A stretch of DNA of 19,187 nucleotides. It comes from Anaerolineales bacterium UBA2317. Lineage in GTDB: Bacteria; Chloroflexota; Anaerolineae; Anaerolineales; Villigracilaceae. Shown here one piece after another: positions 5,143-12,849 of this stretch. Made by a program: the position numbers and the translations under genes. The DNA lies in contig DDVH01000030.1 of the NCBI GenBank assembly GCA_002345215.1, positions 1 through 19,187 of the forward strand, read 5' to 3'. Within the stretch, counting starts at the first letter, position 1; each line of letters begins with the position of its first letter. The notes beneath the pieces were generated by a model. It saw only the letters and a program-made list of their open reading frames with translations. It was not told where the DNA came from and did not search any database.

Positions 5143-7503
5143 TTAATTCCCACGCTCTACAATCACTTGCATTTCAAATCCATCCGTGCTGATATCAATC
5201 CAACCATTTCTATCTGTACGAAGCAAAGAATAACCTTCTAAAGAATCTAACGTATCTTGTGAAGGTAAACCATCAGGGTCACCAGCCGCGACACTTAAGA
5301 CCACCAATTGCGGGGTTAAATTTTCAAACAAATCAGCAGGGTTCGAGGGCGCATAACCTGAATCAGCCAAAAGCAAAACATCTACATCGCCAATTGTATT
5401 TCCAAACTCAAGTGATTCAAAAGTGCCTTCATTGATTCCAATCGGAAGCAATGCTCTAAAGTTTTGATATTGGATTAACAACACGCTTCCACGCGGACCT
5501 TCAGCCTGAATCTCGACGTACGCATTTTCTCCCACATGAAGTTTTTGTCCCGCTTCTGCGCGTGTGACTGGGATATTTTCATCTGCAAAATATTTATCTA
5601 ATGTTTGTGCCGAAAATGACGCTTGAATGTTGCCACTTAATAAAACATTTTCAGGTGGGTATCTTTCAAGCACACGTGGCAATGCAGAAAGTTGGTCTTC
5701 TTGTGTGGAGGCGATAATTAACCAATCTAAGTTTGGTGAAAAAAATGGAAGCCTTCTGCCGAGTTCATCAGATAATTCCGAAGCAGAAGCACCTCCATTG
5801 ATTAATATATTTCTGCCTTCAGGGGTTTGAATCAAAACCGCATCGGCTGAACCGACATCAAGAAAGATGATGTGAAATCTTCCGTCACCGGCCGTGGCAG
5901 ATGAACGCCAAAAGATAATCATGCAAACGAATGTGATTGTGAAAGCAATTGTCAATGCGGCGGCGCGAAGAGATGATGATGAGGCTAAGAATCTTTCTTT
6001 AATGGCAGACCAGTTGAAGGTCAAGAACAGAAGCGGGAAATACATCAAAAGAATCAATTGAGAAAATGTGTCACTGATAACTATCACGCCGTTTGGAACT
6101 TTATCAAAAAATTCGACGATGCGAATGGTGTAAGCCGAAAATGCCCATGCAAACCAAGCGATGAGTTGACCAAGCGGATAAATAATGAGGCTGATAAAAA
6201 CTGATAAGCCGCCGATAATCATCACTGCGGGTTGAACTGGCAGAATAAATGGATTGGCAATAAGAGAAATAAGTGAAATGCGATTGAAGTGATAAGCCAT
6301 GATAGGAATAGTGGTGAGTTGTGCCGCAAAAGTTAAGAGGACATTTTCATTGATGAGTTTTGTAAATGTACTTATATCGCCTTTTGAAAATTTTGCAAGA
6401 AGGTTTTCAGTAAATTGTGAAAAAGGTTCAGCATACAGAATTAAACCAAGTGTTGCAAAAAATGAAAGTTGAAAACCGACATCCCATAATACCAATGGAT
6501 TTAGAAGTGTCATAATCAACGCCACCGCACCAAGTGCATTGAGCCCATCATTACGTCTACCGGTTTGTCTACCCAATATAGAAATAGTACCCATGAGCGT
6601 AGCACGAAATACAGCGGCATCACCACCAACAAGAAACATATAAAAAAAGATACCACATATAGCCAATATGGCACTTATTCGTTCGTTGAAAAAATATTTG
6701 AAAGTTGCAAATAAAACACCGGCAATAATAGCAATATTGAATCCAGAAATGGCAATGATGTGTGCCGTGCCTGTATTTTTGAAGGCTTCTTGTAATTTTT
6801 TTGGTAAGCCCGTATCTACTCCAAATAAAATGCCTGCAAACAATGAGGCTTCGGGGTCTTGAAATAAACGATATGTATTTTCAAGTAATTTTGACTTTAG
6901 TTTATAAATTTGAGTTGAGATGATGTTTCCGTTGTTGCCGGGCAAGCGAGTCACTTCTGATTTGGTGACGTAAGAATAAATACTTTGGCGGGCGAGATAA
7001 TCTTTGTACGAGAAATCTTCATTCTCAGGTGGCGTTTGCAATTGTCCGCGAATTCTGAGGCGTTCACCATATTCATAAATTTGATTTGGGAAAACGCGCA
7101 CGAGGATGAATCCATCCACTGGAAAATCACCGTCGCCTGTATCCACCGCTTCGACTCTTAACGTCAAGTTGGTATATGTATCTCGATAGTCTGCTGGTTC
7201 GACTAAGTACCCCGTAATGAGTAATTCATAATTTCTATCGTTATAAAAGGCAATATGAAAAGCATCTATATTCGGCTGGCGGAATTGATAATACGCAGAG
7301 CCGAGAAATAAAATTGTGGGGAGAAAGAAGGTTATTGGTAGAAAATGGAAAGTGGAAAAGGTTTCTGTAATTCGAGGGCGAAGAAAGAAGGAAAGAGGAA
7401 AGAGGAGAATTGAAATTAAAATCCATGCCCATGTGGGAAAAGAGACTAAACTAGCAAAGATGATTCCGAGGATGAACGATAGTGAAATCCACAGTAAAGG
7501 CAT
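5143..7503 (-). CDS. comEC: ComEC/Rec2-family DNA uptake channel with degenerate C-terminal MBL domain
   Basis: 786 residues with the full family order. N-terminal hydrophobic segments (about 1-75) lead into a soluble OB-like DUF4131 region (about 80-190). The polytopic Competence domain (about 215-500) has TGTAHIIAISGFNIAIIAG, GRRNDGLNALGAVAL and NPLVLWDVGFQLSFFATLGL. The C-terminal domain (about 540-780) aligns with the metallo-beta-lactamase domain through FLDVGSADAVLIQTPEGRN and LLRTDRNGWIDI. That domain lacks the metal-binding residues: the place of HxDxDH reads STQEDQ (600-604), HHGS reads ADSG (713-716), and the GHP region reads GLP. The channel should move single-stranded DNA across the membrane; nuclease activity of the C-terminus is doubtful. 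The gene starts 9 nt after the ZIP stop. There is no clear Shine-Dalgarno, while TAAAAT sits 6 nt before the ATG. Confidence 0.92.
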   Translation of the reverse strand: MPLLWISLSFILGIIFASLVSFPTWAWILISILLFPLSFFLRPRITETFSTFHFLPITFFLPTILFLGSAYYQFRQPNIDAFHIAFYNDRNYELLITGYLVEPADYRDTYTNLTLRVEAVDTGDGDFPVDGFILVRVFPNQIYEYGERLRIRGQLQTPPENEDFSYKDYLARQSIYSYVTKSEVTRLPGNNGNIISTQIYKLKSKLLENTYRLFQDPEASLFAGILFGVDTGLPKKLQEAFKNTGTAHIIAISGFNIAIIAGVLFATFKYFFNERISAILAICGIFFYMFLVGGDAAVFRATLMGTISILGRQTGRRNDGLNALGAVALIMTLLNPLVLWDVGFQLSFFATLGLILYAEPFSQFTENLLAKFSKGDISTFTKLINENVLLTFAAQLTTIPIMAYHFNRISLISLIANPFILPVQPAVMIIGGLSVFISLIIYPLGQLIAWFAWAFSAYTIRIVEFFDKVPNGVIVISDTFSQLILLMYFPLLFLTFNWSAIKERFLASSSSLRAAALTIAFTITFVCMIIFWRSSATAGDGRFHIIFLDVGSADAVLIQTPEGRNILINGGASASELSDELGRRLPFFSPNLDWLIIASTQEDQLSALPRVLERYPPENVLLSGNIQASFSAQTLDKYFADENIPVTRAEAGQKLHVGENAYVEIQAEGPRGSVLLIQYQNFRALLPIGINEGTFESLEFGNTIGDVDVLLLADSGYAPSNPADLFENLTPQLVVLSVAAGDPDGLPSQDTLDSLEGYSLLRTDRNGWIDISTDGFEMQVIVERGN

Positions 7504-7512
7504 TGGGAGATT

Positions 7513-8322
7513 TTATCCTAATGCCACATCTAAAATCATCATAATGACAAAGCCTAACATCGCTCCGCCTGTTGCAATGTGAACATCTTTATTATCAATT
7601 TGTGATTCGGGAATCAGTTCTTCAATCACCACATAAATCATTGCGCCTGCGGCAAAAGCAAGCGCATAAGGCAATAAAGGTTTTATATAAATCACTGCAA
7701 TAGCACCTAACACACCTGCAAATGGTTCAACAACACCGGATAATTGACCATACCAAAAACTTTTTAGTCGGCTCATACCGGCTCTGTGCAATGGCGCGGC
7801 AACAGATGTACCTTCCGGGAAATTTTGTAAGCCAATGCCAATGGCTAAAGCAATCGCTCCAGCAAGTGTTGCGGATGAATCAACCTGCAAAGCACCAAAT
7901 GCCACACCAACTGCTAACCCTTCTGGAATGTTATGTAAAGTAATTGCTAAGACCAACAAAATACTTTTCTGCCATTTTGTCTTAACCCCTTCTGCTTTTT
8001 CAAGCGGAAAGCCAACATGCAAATGCGGCAAAATTTTATCTACTGCCCATAAAAATAAACCACCGAGTATAAAACCAACAGCGGCTGGTAACCAAGCAGG
8101 TACATTACTTTGTTGTGCCATTTCAATGGATGGTGCTAATAATGACCAAAAACTGGCGGCAATCATTACACCAGCGGCGAATCCGAGCATGCCATCTAAA
8201 AATCTTTTGTTGACGTTCTTAAAGAAAAAAACAAGGCTTGCTCCTAAAGCAGTTACAAACCATGTGAAACATGTTGCTAAAAATGCCTGCCAGATTGGAT
8301 TTAAGTCAGCGAACCATTGCAT
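7513..8322 (-). CDS. ZIP-family divalent metal transporter (ZupT-like)
   Basis: 269 residues with about eight membrane segments. The two conserved metal-site helices are present: HNIPEG at 130-135 and QNFPEG at 166-171, where Gln replaces the usual His or Asn of the second motif. IYVVIEELIPES follows near 229-240. A short His-containing loop (KILPHLHVG, about 97-104) lies between helices 3 and 4. The family imports Zn2+, Fe2+ or Mn2+; the ion cannot be told from sequence. The start has GAGGA about 9 nt upstream. comEC follows after 9 nt, so the two are probably co-transcribed. It diverges from plsY. Confidence 0.9.
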   Translation of the reverse strand: MQWFADLNPIWQAFLATCFTWFVTALGASLVFFFKNVNKRFLDGMLGFAAGVMIAASFWSLLAPSIEMAQQSNVPAWLPAAVGFILGGLFLWAVDKILPHLHVGFPLEKAEGVKTKWQKSILLVLAITLHNIPEGLAVGVAFGALQVDSSATLAGAIALAIGIGLQNFPEGTSVAAPLHRAGMSRLKSFWYGQLSGVVEPFAGVLGAIAVIYIKPLLPYALAFAAGAMIYVVIEELIPESQIDNKDVHIATGGAMLGFVIMMILDVALG

Positions 8323-8342
8323 AATATTTTTCCTCTCATTTA

Positions 8343-8348
8343 ATTATA
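8343..8348 (-). promoter_or_regulatory. Candidate -10 box of the ZIP-comEC operon
   Basis: TATAAT, preceded by TTG, lies 20 nt before the ZIP ATG and allows a short leader with the GAGGA ribosome binding site. A good -35 is not visible. The 73-nt divergent gap with plsY holds both promoters. On the plus side only TTATAT (5 nt before the plsY ATG) and GAGGGG (12 nt before it) stand out. Confidence 0.4.
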
Positions 8349-8395
8349 CAAGATTGAATCAAATCCATTTTTGATTTTGAGGGGTTATATACAAC

Positions 8396-8992
8396 ATGAC
8401 AAACTTCCTCTTTCCAATTCTAGGTTATCTCTTCGGTTCGCTTCCATTTTCAATTTGGATTACACGCTTCGTCAAAGGTGTAGATGTGCGTGACGCGGGG
8501 TCTGGTCACGCCACGACGACGAATACGATTCGGCAAGCAGGGTTTGGCTGGGGTGCATTGGTTTTGATTTTAGACATCGCCAAAGGATTTATCCCAACGT
8601 ATTTGGCAGTTCTATATTCTGGTGAAGTTTGGGTGATTGCATTAACGGCTACTTTTGCAGTCATTGGTCATTGCTGGACGATTTTCGCAGGTTTTCGTGG
8701 CGGAATGGGACTCGCTACATTTGGTGGTTCGTTGTTAGCAACCACACCCTTCGCATTTTTGATTTGTTTGGCTTTGTTAATATTTTTGGTTCTGACAGTT
8801 CGTCATTCAGCACGAGCAAGTGTCTTTGCAGGAATTTTATCTGCCCCTGTGTTGTGGATATTCAACATCCGCGATGTAGCATTTTGGATAGCCATCGGCG
8901 GTGGAATTGTAATTGCAATAAGATTTTTAATTGATTGGAATAGAAAATATCGGGAATTGTGGTTAGATAGACAAAAGAAAAGTAATGAGTAA
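8396..8992 (+). CDS. plsY: PlsY-like acyl-phosphate:glycerol-3-phosphate acyltransferase, divergent motifs
   Basis: 198 residues with the five-helix PlsY layout. GYLFGSLPFSIWITR opens the protein as in the family. The first motif, normally GSGNPGATN, reads GSGHATTTN (35-43). The later GHxxPxF-FxGGKGVAT motif reads GHCWTIF-FRGGMGLAT (91-108), with Met in place of the GGKG Lys. The overall family is clear, but these changes affect residues thought to bind substrate. It may therefore be a PlsY paralogue with altered substrate rather than the housekeeping enzyme. The canonical role is transfer of the acyl group of acyl-phosphate to sn-glycerol-3-phosphate, the first step of phospholipid synthesis, in the membrane. 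The last codons and the TAA stop (AGT AAT GAG TAA) lie in the terminator-repeat at 8982-9051. Confidence 0.82.
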   Translation: MTNFLFPILGYLFGSLPFSIWITRFVKGVDVRDAGSGHATTTNTIRQAGFGWGALVLILDIAKGFIPTYLAVLYSGEVWVIALTATFAVIGHCWTIFAGFRGGMGLATFGGSLLATTPFAFLICLALLIFLVLTVRHSARASVFAGILSAPVLWIFNIRDVAFWIAIGGGIVIAIRFLIDWNRKYRELWLDRQKKSNE

Positions 8993-9051
8993 CAAGTAAC
9001 AAAAAACGAGTAACAAGTTTTGCTCGTTACTCGTCACTTGTATCTCATAAC
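8982..9051 (-). terminator. Intrinsic terminator of the PP2C operon, copy 2 of the repeat family; contains the plsY stop
   Basis: Read on the minus strand after the PP2C stop, an 11-bp stem (9023-9033 with 9007-9017, one mismatch, 5-nt loop) is followed by six T, a rho-independent terminator. Outer arms of 19 nt (8982-9000 with 9033-9051, four mismatches) enclose it. The layout (outer arm GTAATGAGTAAC, A/T-run only in one arm, inner CGAG-AAC stem) is the same as at 326-390. The outer arm begins inside plsY and supplies its stop codon. Confidence 0.75.
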
Positions 9052-9055
9052 TTCC

Positions 9056-9922
9056 TCACTCATCGCCTAACAACCAACCCAAGACGCTTTTTCTTGGAAC
9101 CGTCTCTTCGACTCTTGGCATGGCAAGCAAGACGACGGTGATGTTGTCATGTCCGCCACGTTGATTGGCAAGGTTGACCAATGCTTCCGCGGCTGATTTT
9201 AAATCCCGTTTAGAACGAATCGTTTCACGAATTTCATCATCCCAAACCAAATCGGTCAATCCATCTGTACATAAAAGAATCGTATCACCGGGTTCAAGGT
9301 GAAAGCCTTGATTGTTAGTTGATTCTTCGTCACTTTCGTTATTATCAATGCGTAAGCGAAAATCCACTTCTGGTAATTTCAACCCGCCCAAATGTCGGCG
9401 AATCACATGCACATTAGGATGGTCACGCATTTGTTCTTTGGTGATGATGCCTTTTTCGTAGGCTTCCTGCACCCACGTATGGTCAATGCTGATACGTTGG
9501 ATATATTTTCCCCGTAGTAAATAGAGGCGTGAGTCACCAATGTAGGCGGTGTAGAGTCTGTTTTCAATAATCCACGCACACGCACAAGTAGCACCCATGC
9601 CTTGTTCTTCTTCTTTACCAGCAGAGTGAGAAGCTATGGCTTGGCTAGCATCGTGAATGGCACTCTCTAAAATTTTGGTCGGCTTCTTGGCGTTGCTTTC
9701 AGCCACATGCATACTAATATAATTGACAGCCAATTCCGCCGCTACTTCACCCGCACGATGCCCACCAATGCCATCTGCTACCACAGCAAACACAGCCGGA
9801 CGTGGGTCATCTTTGGCAATTTGAAAAGATGAAACCGCATAACGGTCTTCATTATTTTTGCCAGATGCCCCAGCATGGCTAAGCGCGGCAATATGCAGGT
9901 GAGCAAGTGTTGTACGAATCAT
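9056..9922 (-). CDS. PP2C-family Ser/Thr protein phosphatase (Stp1/PrpC-like)
   Basis: 288 residues, a cytoplasmic PPM/PP2C catalytic domain with all hallmark blocks: KNNEDRY (Asp26), VADGIGGHRAGEVAAE (Asp50, Gly51), AYIGDSRLYLLR, IDHTW, LCTDGLTD (Asp220) and GGHDNITVV (Asp259). These residues hold the two Mn/Mg ions. No extra domain or membrane segment is present, and the C-terminus ends soon after the domain. It removes phosphate from Ser/Thr residues placed by Hanks-type kinases. Its ATG overlaps the stop of the FHA gene by 4 nt (ATGA), so it is translationally coupled to a likely phospho-signalling partner. No kinase gene is in the window. It is the last gene of a four-gene unit and is followed by a terminator. 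Confidence 0.93.
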   Translation of the reverse strand: MIRTTLAHLHIAALSHAGASGKNNEDRYAVSSFQIAKDDPRPAVFAVVADGIGGHRAGEVAAELAVNYISMHVAESNAKKPTKILESAIHDASQAIASHSAGKEEEQGMGATCACAWIIENRLYTAYIGDSRLYLLRGKYIQRISIDHTWVQEAYEKGIITKEQMRDHPNVHVIRRHLGGLKLPEVDFRLRIDNNESDEESTNNQGFHLEPGDTILLCTDGLTDLVWDDEIRETIRSKRDLKSAAEALVNLANQRGGHDNITVVLLAMPRVEETVPRKSVLGWLLGDE

Positions 9923-11835
9923 TCGTCAATAGGTTGAACAGTGATTTTTGGGGATGAGGGTATCGGTGGCGTTTTAAGCATAAAACGATAGGTCAGTTGA
10001 CCAAAGTTTACCATATCCCCATGCCTTAAACGGTAGCCCTCGTGGGGGATAGCGTCATAATTCACCCAAGTTCCCCCTACAGAATTGTTATCTAACAGCA
10101 AATAACCACCATCATCGGTTATTCGCAAACGCGCATGAATGGACGAAATAGAAGCATCATCCAAAATCAGTGTACATTGCACAGGGTCAGTGCCAAAAAT
10201 GATTTCAGAATCATTCACAGGAAGCGGCGGTACAGGAGCAAATTGACCATCAGGATTGATTTTTACAAACGATGCAAACGCTTCTTTACTTGACTTTGAA
10301 CCTGCTTCTGTTTTCTTCGGCTTGGTCTTTCGTTTTTTACTTTTTTCAATTGCTACTTCAGGCTCTTGCTTTAATAAAGGAATCGGTTGAGTAAGTGGGT
10401 CATTTTCTGCACGGCGTTCTTCTTGCACAGCCCGCAGAGATAAAAAGCGTAAACGTCCGCTCAACAAAACTGCAAACAATGCCAACCCTGCAAAAATAAT
10501 GGCACCAAATGTTAAAGGCGTACGATATTTTGCAAGGAATGCCACAGGTCCACTTGGTGGTTTGATAACTGTAACCGTAATCGGAATCGGCAAACTGGTT
10601 TTGCTTAAACCAAGTGTATCCACGGCTTCTACCATCACTTGATGCTGTCCACTGGATGAATATTGGGTTAAGTCCCAAGTAAATGTATCGAATGGCTCGG
10701 TTGTATTTTCATCGGCAATCATGCCGTCTACATATAAAGTAGTGCGTGTTAATGGTCTTGAAAAACCATCTGGAAATTCAATAATGATTTCAATTTCTTG
10801 CGTCTCTGGCAAAAGAAGTTCGGTATTGAAAGGGTCATCTTCTGGGGCTTGACGTGTAATTTGCAAGTTAGGCGAAACCGGGAAAGGATTCGGTGGTTGA
10901 ACATTTAAATTAAATACTTGTTCATTCGAATTTACTACACCTAAAGAGGGTGTATTCACTTGTACATTCATCCGATGCTCGCCAGAACTATTTAAACGCG
11001 ATGTATACGAAAGCAAATAGATTCTGCGAAGCCCAGCGAAATACACTTCAAGGTCTGGGAAGCGTTCAATGCCAGAATATTGGAACATCGTCCCGCCCGT
11101 TTGAATGGCAAGGTTGTTGAAAATTGCGGCACTAGTATTGGTGAATGTTGTATCTGCATCTACATACCAAACGAAGATGCGAATATTGCTTTGTATAGCG
11201 CGTTGAATAATTGGTTCAAGTACAGATGCTAAAGCAGGGTCTGGCATTTCGGGTGTGATGAATAAAATTGCCCGCTTCATACCTAAACGTGGTGTTTGGG
11301 CGCTGACGACATCCAATGCTGTGACTAACGATTGTAGATTTGGTATCGCCACACGAAAGTCTGGGTTGAAGCCATTTATGGCAGTGATAAATTCTGCCGC
11401 AGGGGCATGATTAATGATTGGACCTGCTTGGCTGACTAAACTTAAATCATCGGGTAAATCAGCCGGGCGGCTTTGTGCCCATTGTGCAATCACTTGCGCA
11501 ACGCGTTGAAAGCGAGAAATTCCGTTGGCATCACGGGCATCTAAAGGTGTGCCTTGATTGACTGCAACGGTCAGTTGCAGTGGAATCATCATCTCGGTAA
11601 GCGAATCAACTGGAAGGGTTTGACCATTTTCAAGTACAGTAACAGCTTCCCCCGTAAGTCCAGAGGCGAAAAATTTCTGCGCGTCGAATACATCTACAAA
11701 TCCAGTCATGGTTGGAAATGCAGAAGTCTCCACATTGTATAAAGTGACTGTGGCTGTGTTTTGTTGCGCGTTTACATTTGAGAAAACGCTTAACAAAAGA
11801 ATCAAACTAAAAATGATTGAAAAGGTCTTACGCAT
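9919..11835 (-). CDS. Single-span membrane protein: extracytoplasmic vWA-like region, cytoplasmic FHA domain
   Basis: 638 residues from the chosen ATG (MRKTFSIIFSLILLLSVFSNVNA, a clear signal peptide). The exported part includes a Rossmann-like region resembling a von Willebrand A fold (LGMKRAILFITPEMP, FVWYVDAD), without a clean DxSxS metal site. It is followed by beta-rich segments. A transmembrane helix (about 441-461) leads to a Lys-rich linker (KSKKRKTKPKK) and a C-terminal FHA domain (about 540-612). In the FHA domain SSIH (564-567) is conserved, but the Arg of the GR motif is Thr549 and the NGT Asn is Gly587. The start at 11835 gives an 8-nt overlap with the upstream gene stop and has GAGG close upstream; an ATG at 11868 is possible but would spoil the signal peptide. 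It overlaps the PP2C gene by 4 nt. Confidence 0.82.
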   Translation of the reverse strand: MRKTFSIIFSLILLLSVFSNVNAQQNTATVTLYNVETSAFPTMTGFVDVFDAQKFFASGLTGEAVTVLENGQTLPVDSLTEMMIPLQLTVAVNQGTPLDARDANGISRFQRVAQVIAQWAQSRPADLPDDLSLVSQAGPIINHAPAAEFITAINGFNPDFRVAIPNLQSLVTALDVVSAQTPRLGMKRAILFITPEMPDPALASVLEPIIQRAIQSNIRIFVWYVDADTTFTNTSAAIFNNLAIQTGGTMFQYSGIERFPDLEVYFAGLRRIYLLSYTSRLNSSGEHRMNVQVNTPSLGVVNSNEQVFNLNVQPPNPFPVSPNLQITRQAPEDDPFNTELLLPETQEIEIIIEFPDGFSRPLTRTTLYVDGMIADENTTEPFDTFTWDLTQYSSSGQHQVMVEAVDTLGLSKTSLPIPITVTVIKPPSGPVAFLAKYRTPLTFGAIIFAGLALFAVLLSGRLRFLSLRAVQEERRAENDPLTQPIPLLKQEPEVAIEKSKKRKTKPKKTEAGSKSSKEAFASFVKINPDGQFAPVPPLPVNDSEIIFGTDPVQCTLILDDASISSIHARLRITDDGGYLLLDNNSVGGTWVNYDAIPHEGYRLRHGDMVNFGQLTYRFMLKTPPIPSSPKITVQPIDE

Positions 11836-12802
11836 TTGCCTCAGACAAAATTGGCGTGTTGCTTTCATCTTTTTGTTTTGTAACTCGCAAATACACCAAA
11901 GTCCAAACTGAATCTGTATATGTGATCAATACGCCATTCAAGAACCATGCAATGGGGCTATAGCACAATAGGAAAACGCCAGCGAGGATAAACGGTTGCC
12001 ATGACGTGATGTTGCCCTCAATGATTGAGAACATAAATGGCACGACGATTAAAAAGGTAGGCAGTGCAATAATGATGCCAATGATAAAACTGAGGATGAA
12101 GAGTACAATGCCAACCACAATTAAGCCGATGATATTTTTTGTGAACACTTCCCAACCACGTGATAAGGCAGGGAATATGCCCATGTTTTCTATGAGAATG
12201 GCGCGCGAGACTTGCAGGTTATATAAATTGAGGAGGATTGAAATAAGGAAGAGACAGCAACAAAATGCGATGAAGAATAAGAAAAGACTTCCACCAATCA
12301 GGGCTTCGCTATTAAAACCTTCAATCGAAAATACAAAGATGACTACGCCTATGATAAGAAACAAGAAAACTGGCAAAAAGATAATTAAACTTGACAAAAA
12401 TAGCCGCCAGAAATATTTTAGGCTTTCTGAAAATAATTCGCCAAATTGAATTTTCTCTACACCATTCTCAGCATGGACGACTCCGCGGGCTAAGCCTGCT
12501 GTGCCGACCAAAGATAAAAATATTTGCAAAGCAATCATAATCAGAACAAAAGCAATGAATGCAAAAATTATCCAAGTATTTTGTTCAAACCAAGTTTCAA
12601 TACGACTAAAAAAGTCGGCAAGTTGATTTGTCATTTCAGGTGAGAATGGATTATCGCCATTTCCGCCACTGTCACTTGAATTTGAGTTGCCACCATTGCC
12701 TCCCCTGCCACAACTGGCGAGCATCCCAAACAGCCACAGGATTTTATACTTCCAAGTGATTTTGCCTGCACGGGTGAAAACTTCTACAATATCGAAATTC
12801 AT
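11828..12802 (-). CDS. Multi-span membrane protein, paralogue of the gene upstream
   Basis: 324 residues, not assigned to a named family with certainty. It opens MNFDIVEVFTRAGKITWKYKILWLFG and closely parallels the start of the neighbouring gene (MNFDYGNILTSTFQITWKHKVFWG), so the two are tandem paralogues. A Gly/Asn/Ser-rich low-complexity loop (about 33-50) follows the first hydrophobic segment. At least five long hydrophobic segments follow (about 76-105, 130-160, 165-195, 225-260, 270-300). Shared blocks include GLARGVVHAENG, RGWEVFTKNIIG and, near the C-terminus, LVYLRVTKQK. The layout resembles the broad group of bacterial membrane proteins annotated as DUF4013/DUF7544 or glycerophosphodiesterase membrane-domain proteins. 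It has GGAAG about 6 nt upstream of the ATG. It is coupled to the FHA gene by an 8-nt overlap. Confidence 0.78.
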   Translation of the reverse strand: MNFDIVEVFTRAGKITWKYKILWLFGMLASCGRGGNGGNSNSSDSGGNGDNPFSPEMTNQLADFFSRIETWFEQNTWIIFAFIAFVLIMIALQIFLSLVGTAGLARGVVHAENGVEKIQFGELFSESLKYFWRLFLSSLIIFLPVFLFLIIGVVIFVFSIEGFNSEALIGGSLFLFFIAFCCCLFLISILLNLYNLQVSRAILIENMGIFPALSRGWEVFTKNIIGLIVVGIVLFILSFIIGIIIALPTFLIVVPFMFSIIEGNITSWQPFILAGVFLLCYSPIAWFLNGVLITYTDSVWTLVYLRVTKQKDESNTPILSEANA

Positions 12803-12816
12803 GTTTGCTTCCTTTG

Positions 12817-12849
12817 TTAGTAGGTCACATTTGAAGCGTGACCTACTAA
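12817..12849. repeat. Palindrome with 12-nt arms, TTAGTAGGTCAC...GTGACCTACTAA
   Basis: Arms 12817-12828 and 12838-12849 are perfectly complementary around a 9-nt loop. It lies in the 43-nt gap between the two membrane-protein genes, and its right arm contains the TAG stop of the upstream gene. It shares the GTAGG / CCTAC ends with the elements at 2224-2251 and 14958-15005. There is no T-run, so read-through into the next gene is expected. Confidence 0.75.

Noticed and set aside
7378..7405. Long purine-only run on the plus strand inside comEC
   Set aside because: It is explained by Phe/Leu/Ser/Pro codons of a membrane segment on the minus strand and needs no separate function.
7835..8374. A 179-codon open frame on the plus strand opposite the ZIP transporter gene
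   Set aside because: It is fully antisense to a gene with clear ZIP motifs, shows no domain, is Lys/Pro/Ala-rich as expected for an antisense reading, and has no ribosome binding site.
12006..12449. A 147-codon plus-strand frame opposite the membrane protein at 11828-12802
   Set aside because: It is the antisense of hydrophobic codons, giving a Met/Lys/Thr-rich sequence with no recognisable fold.
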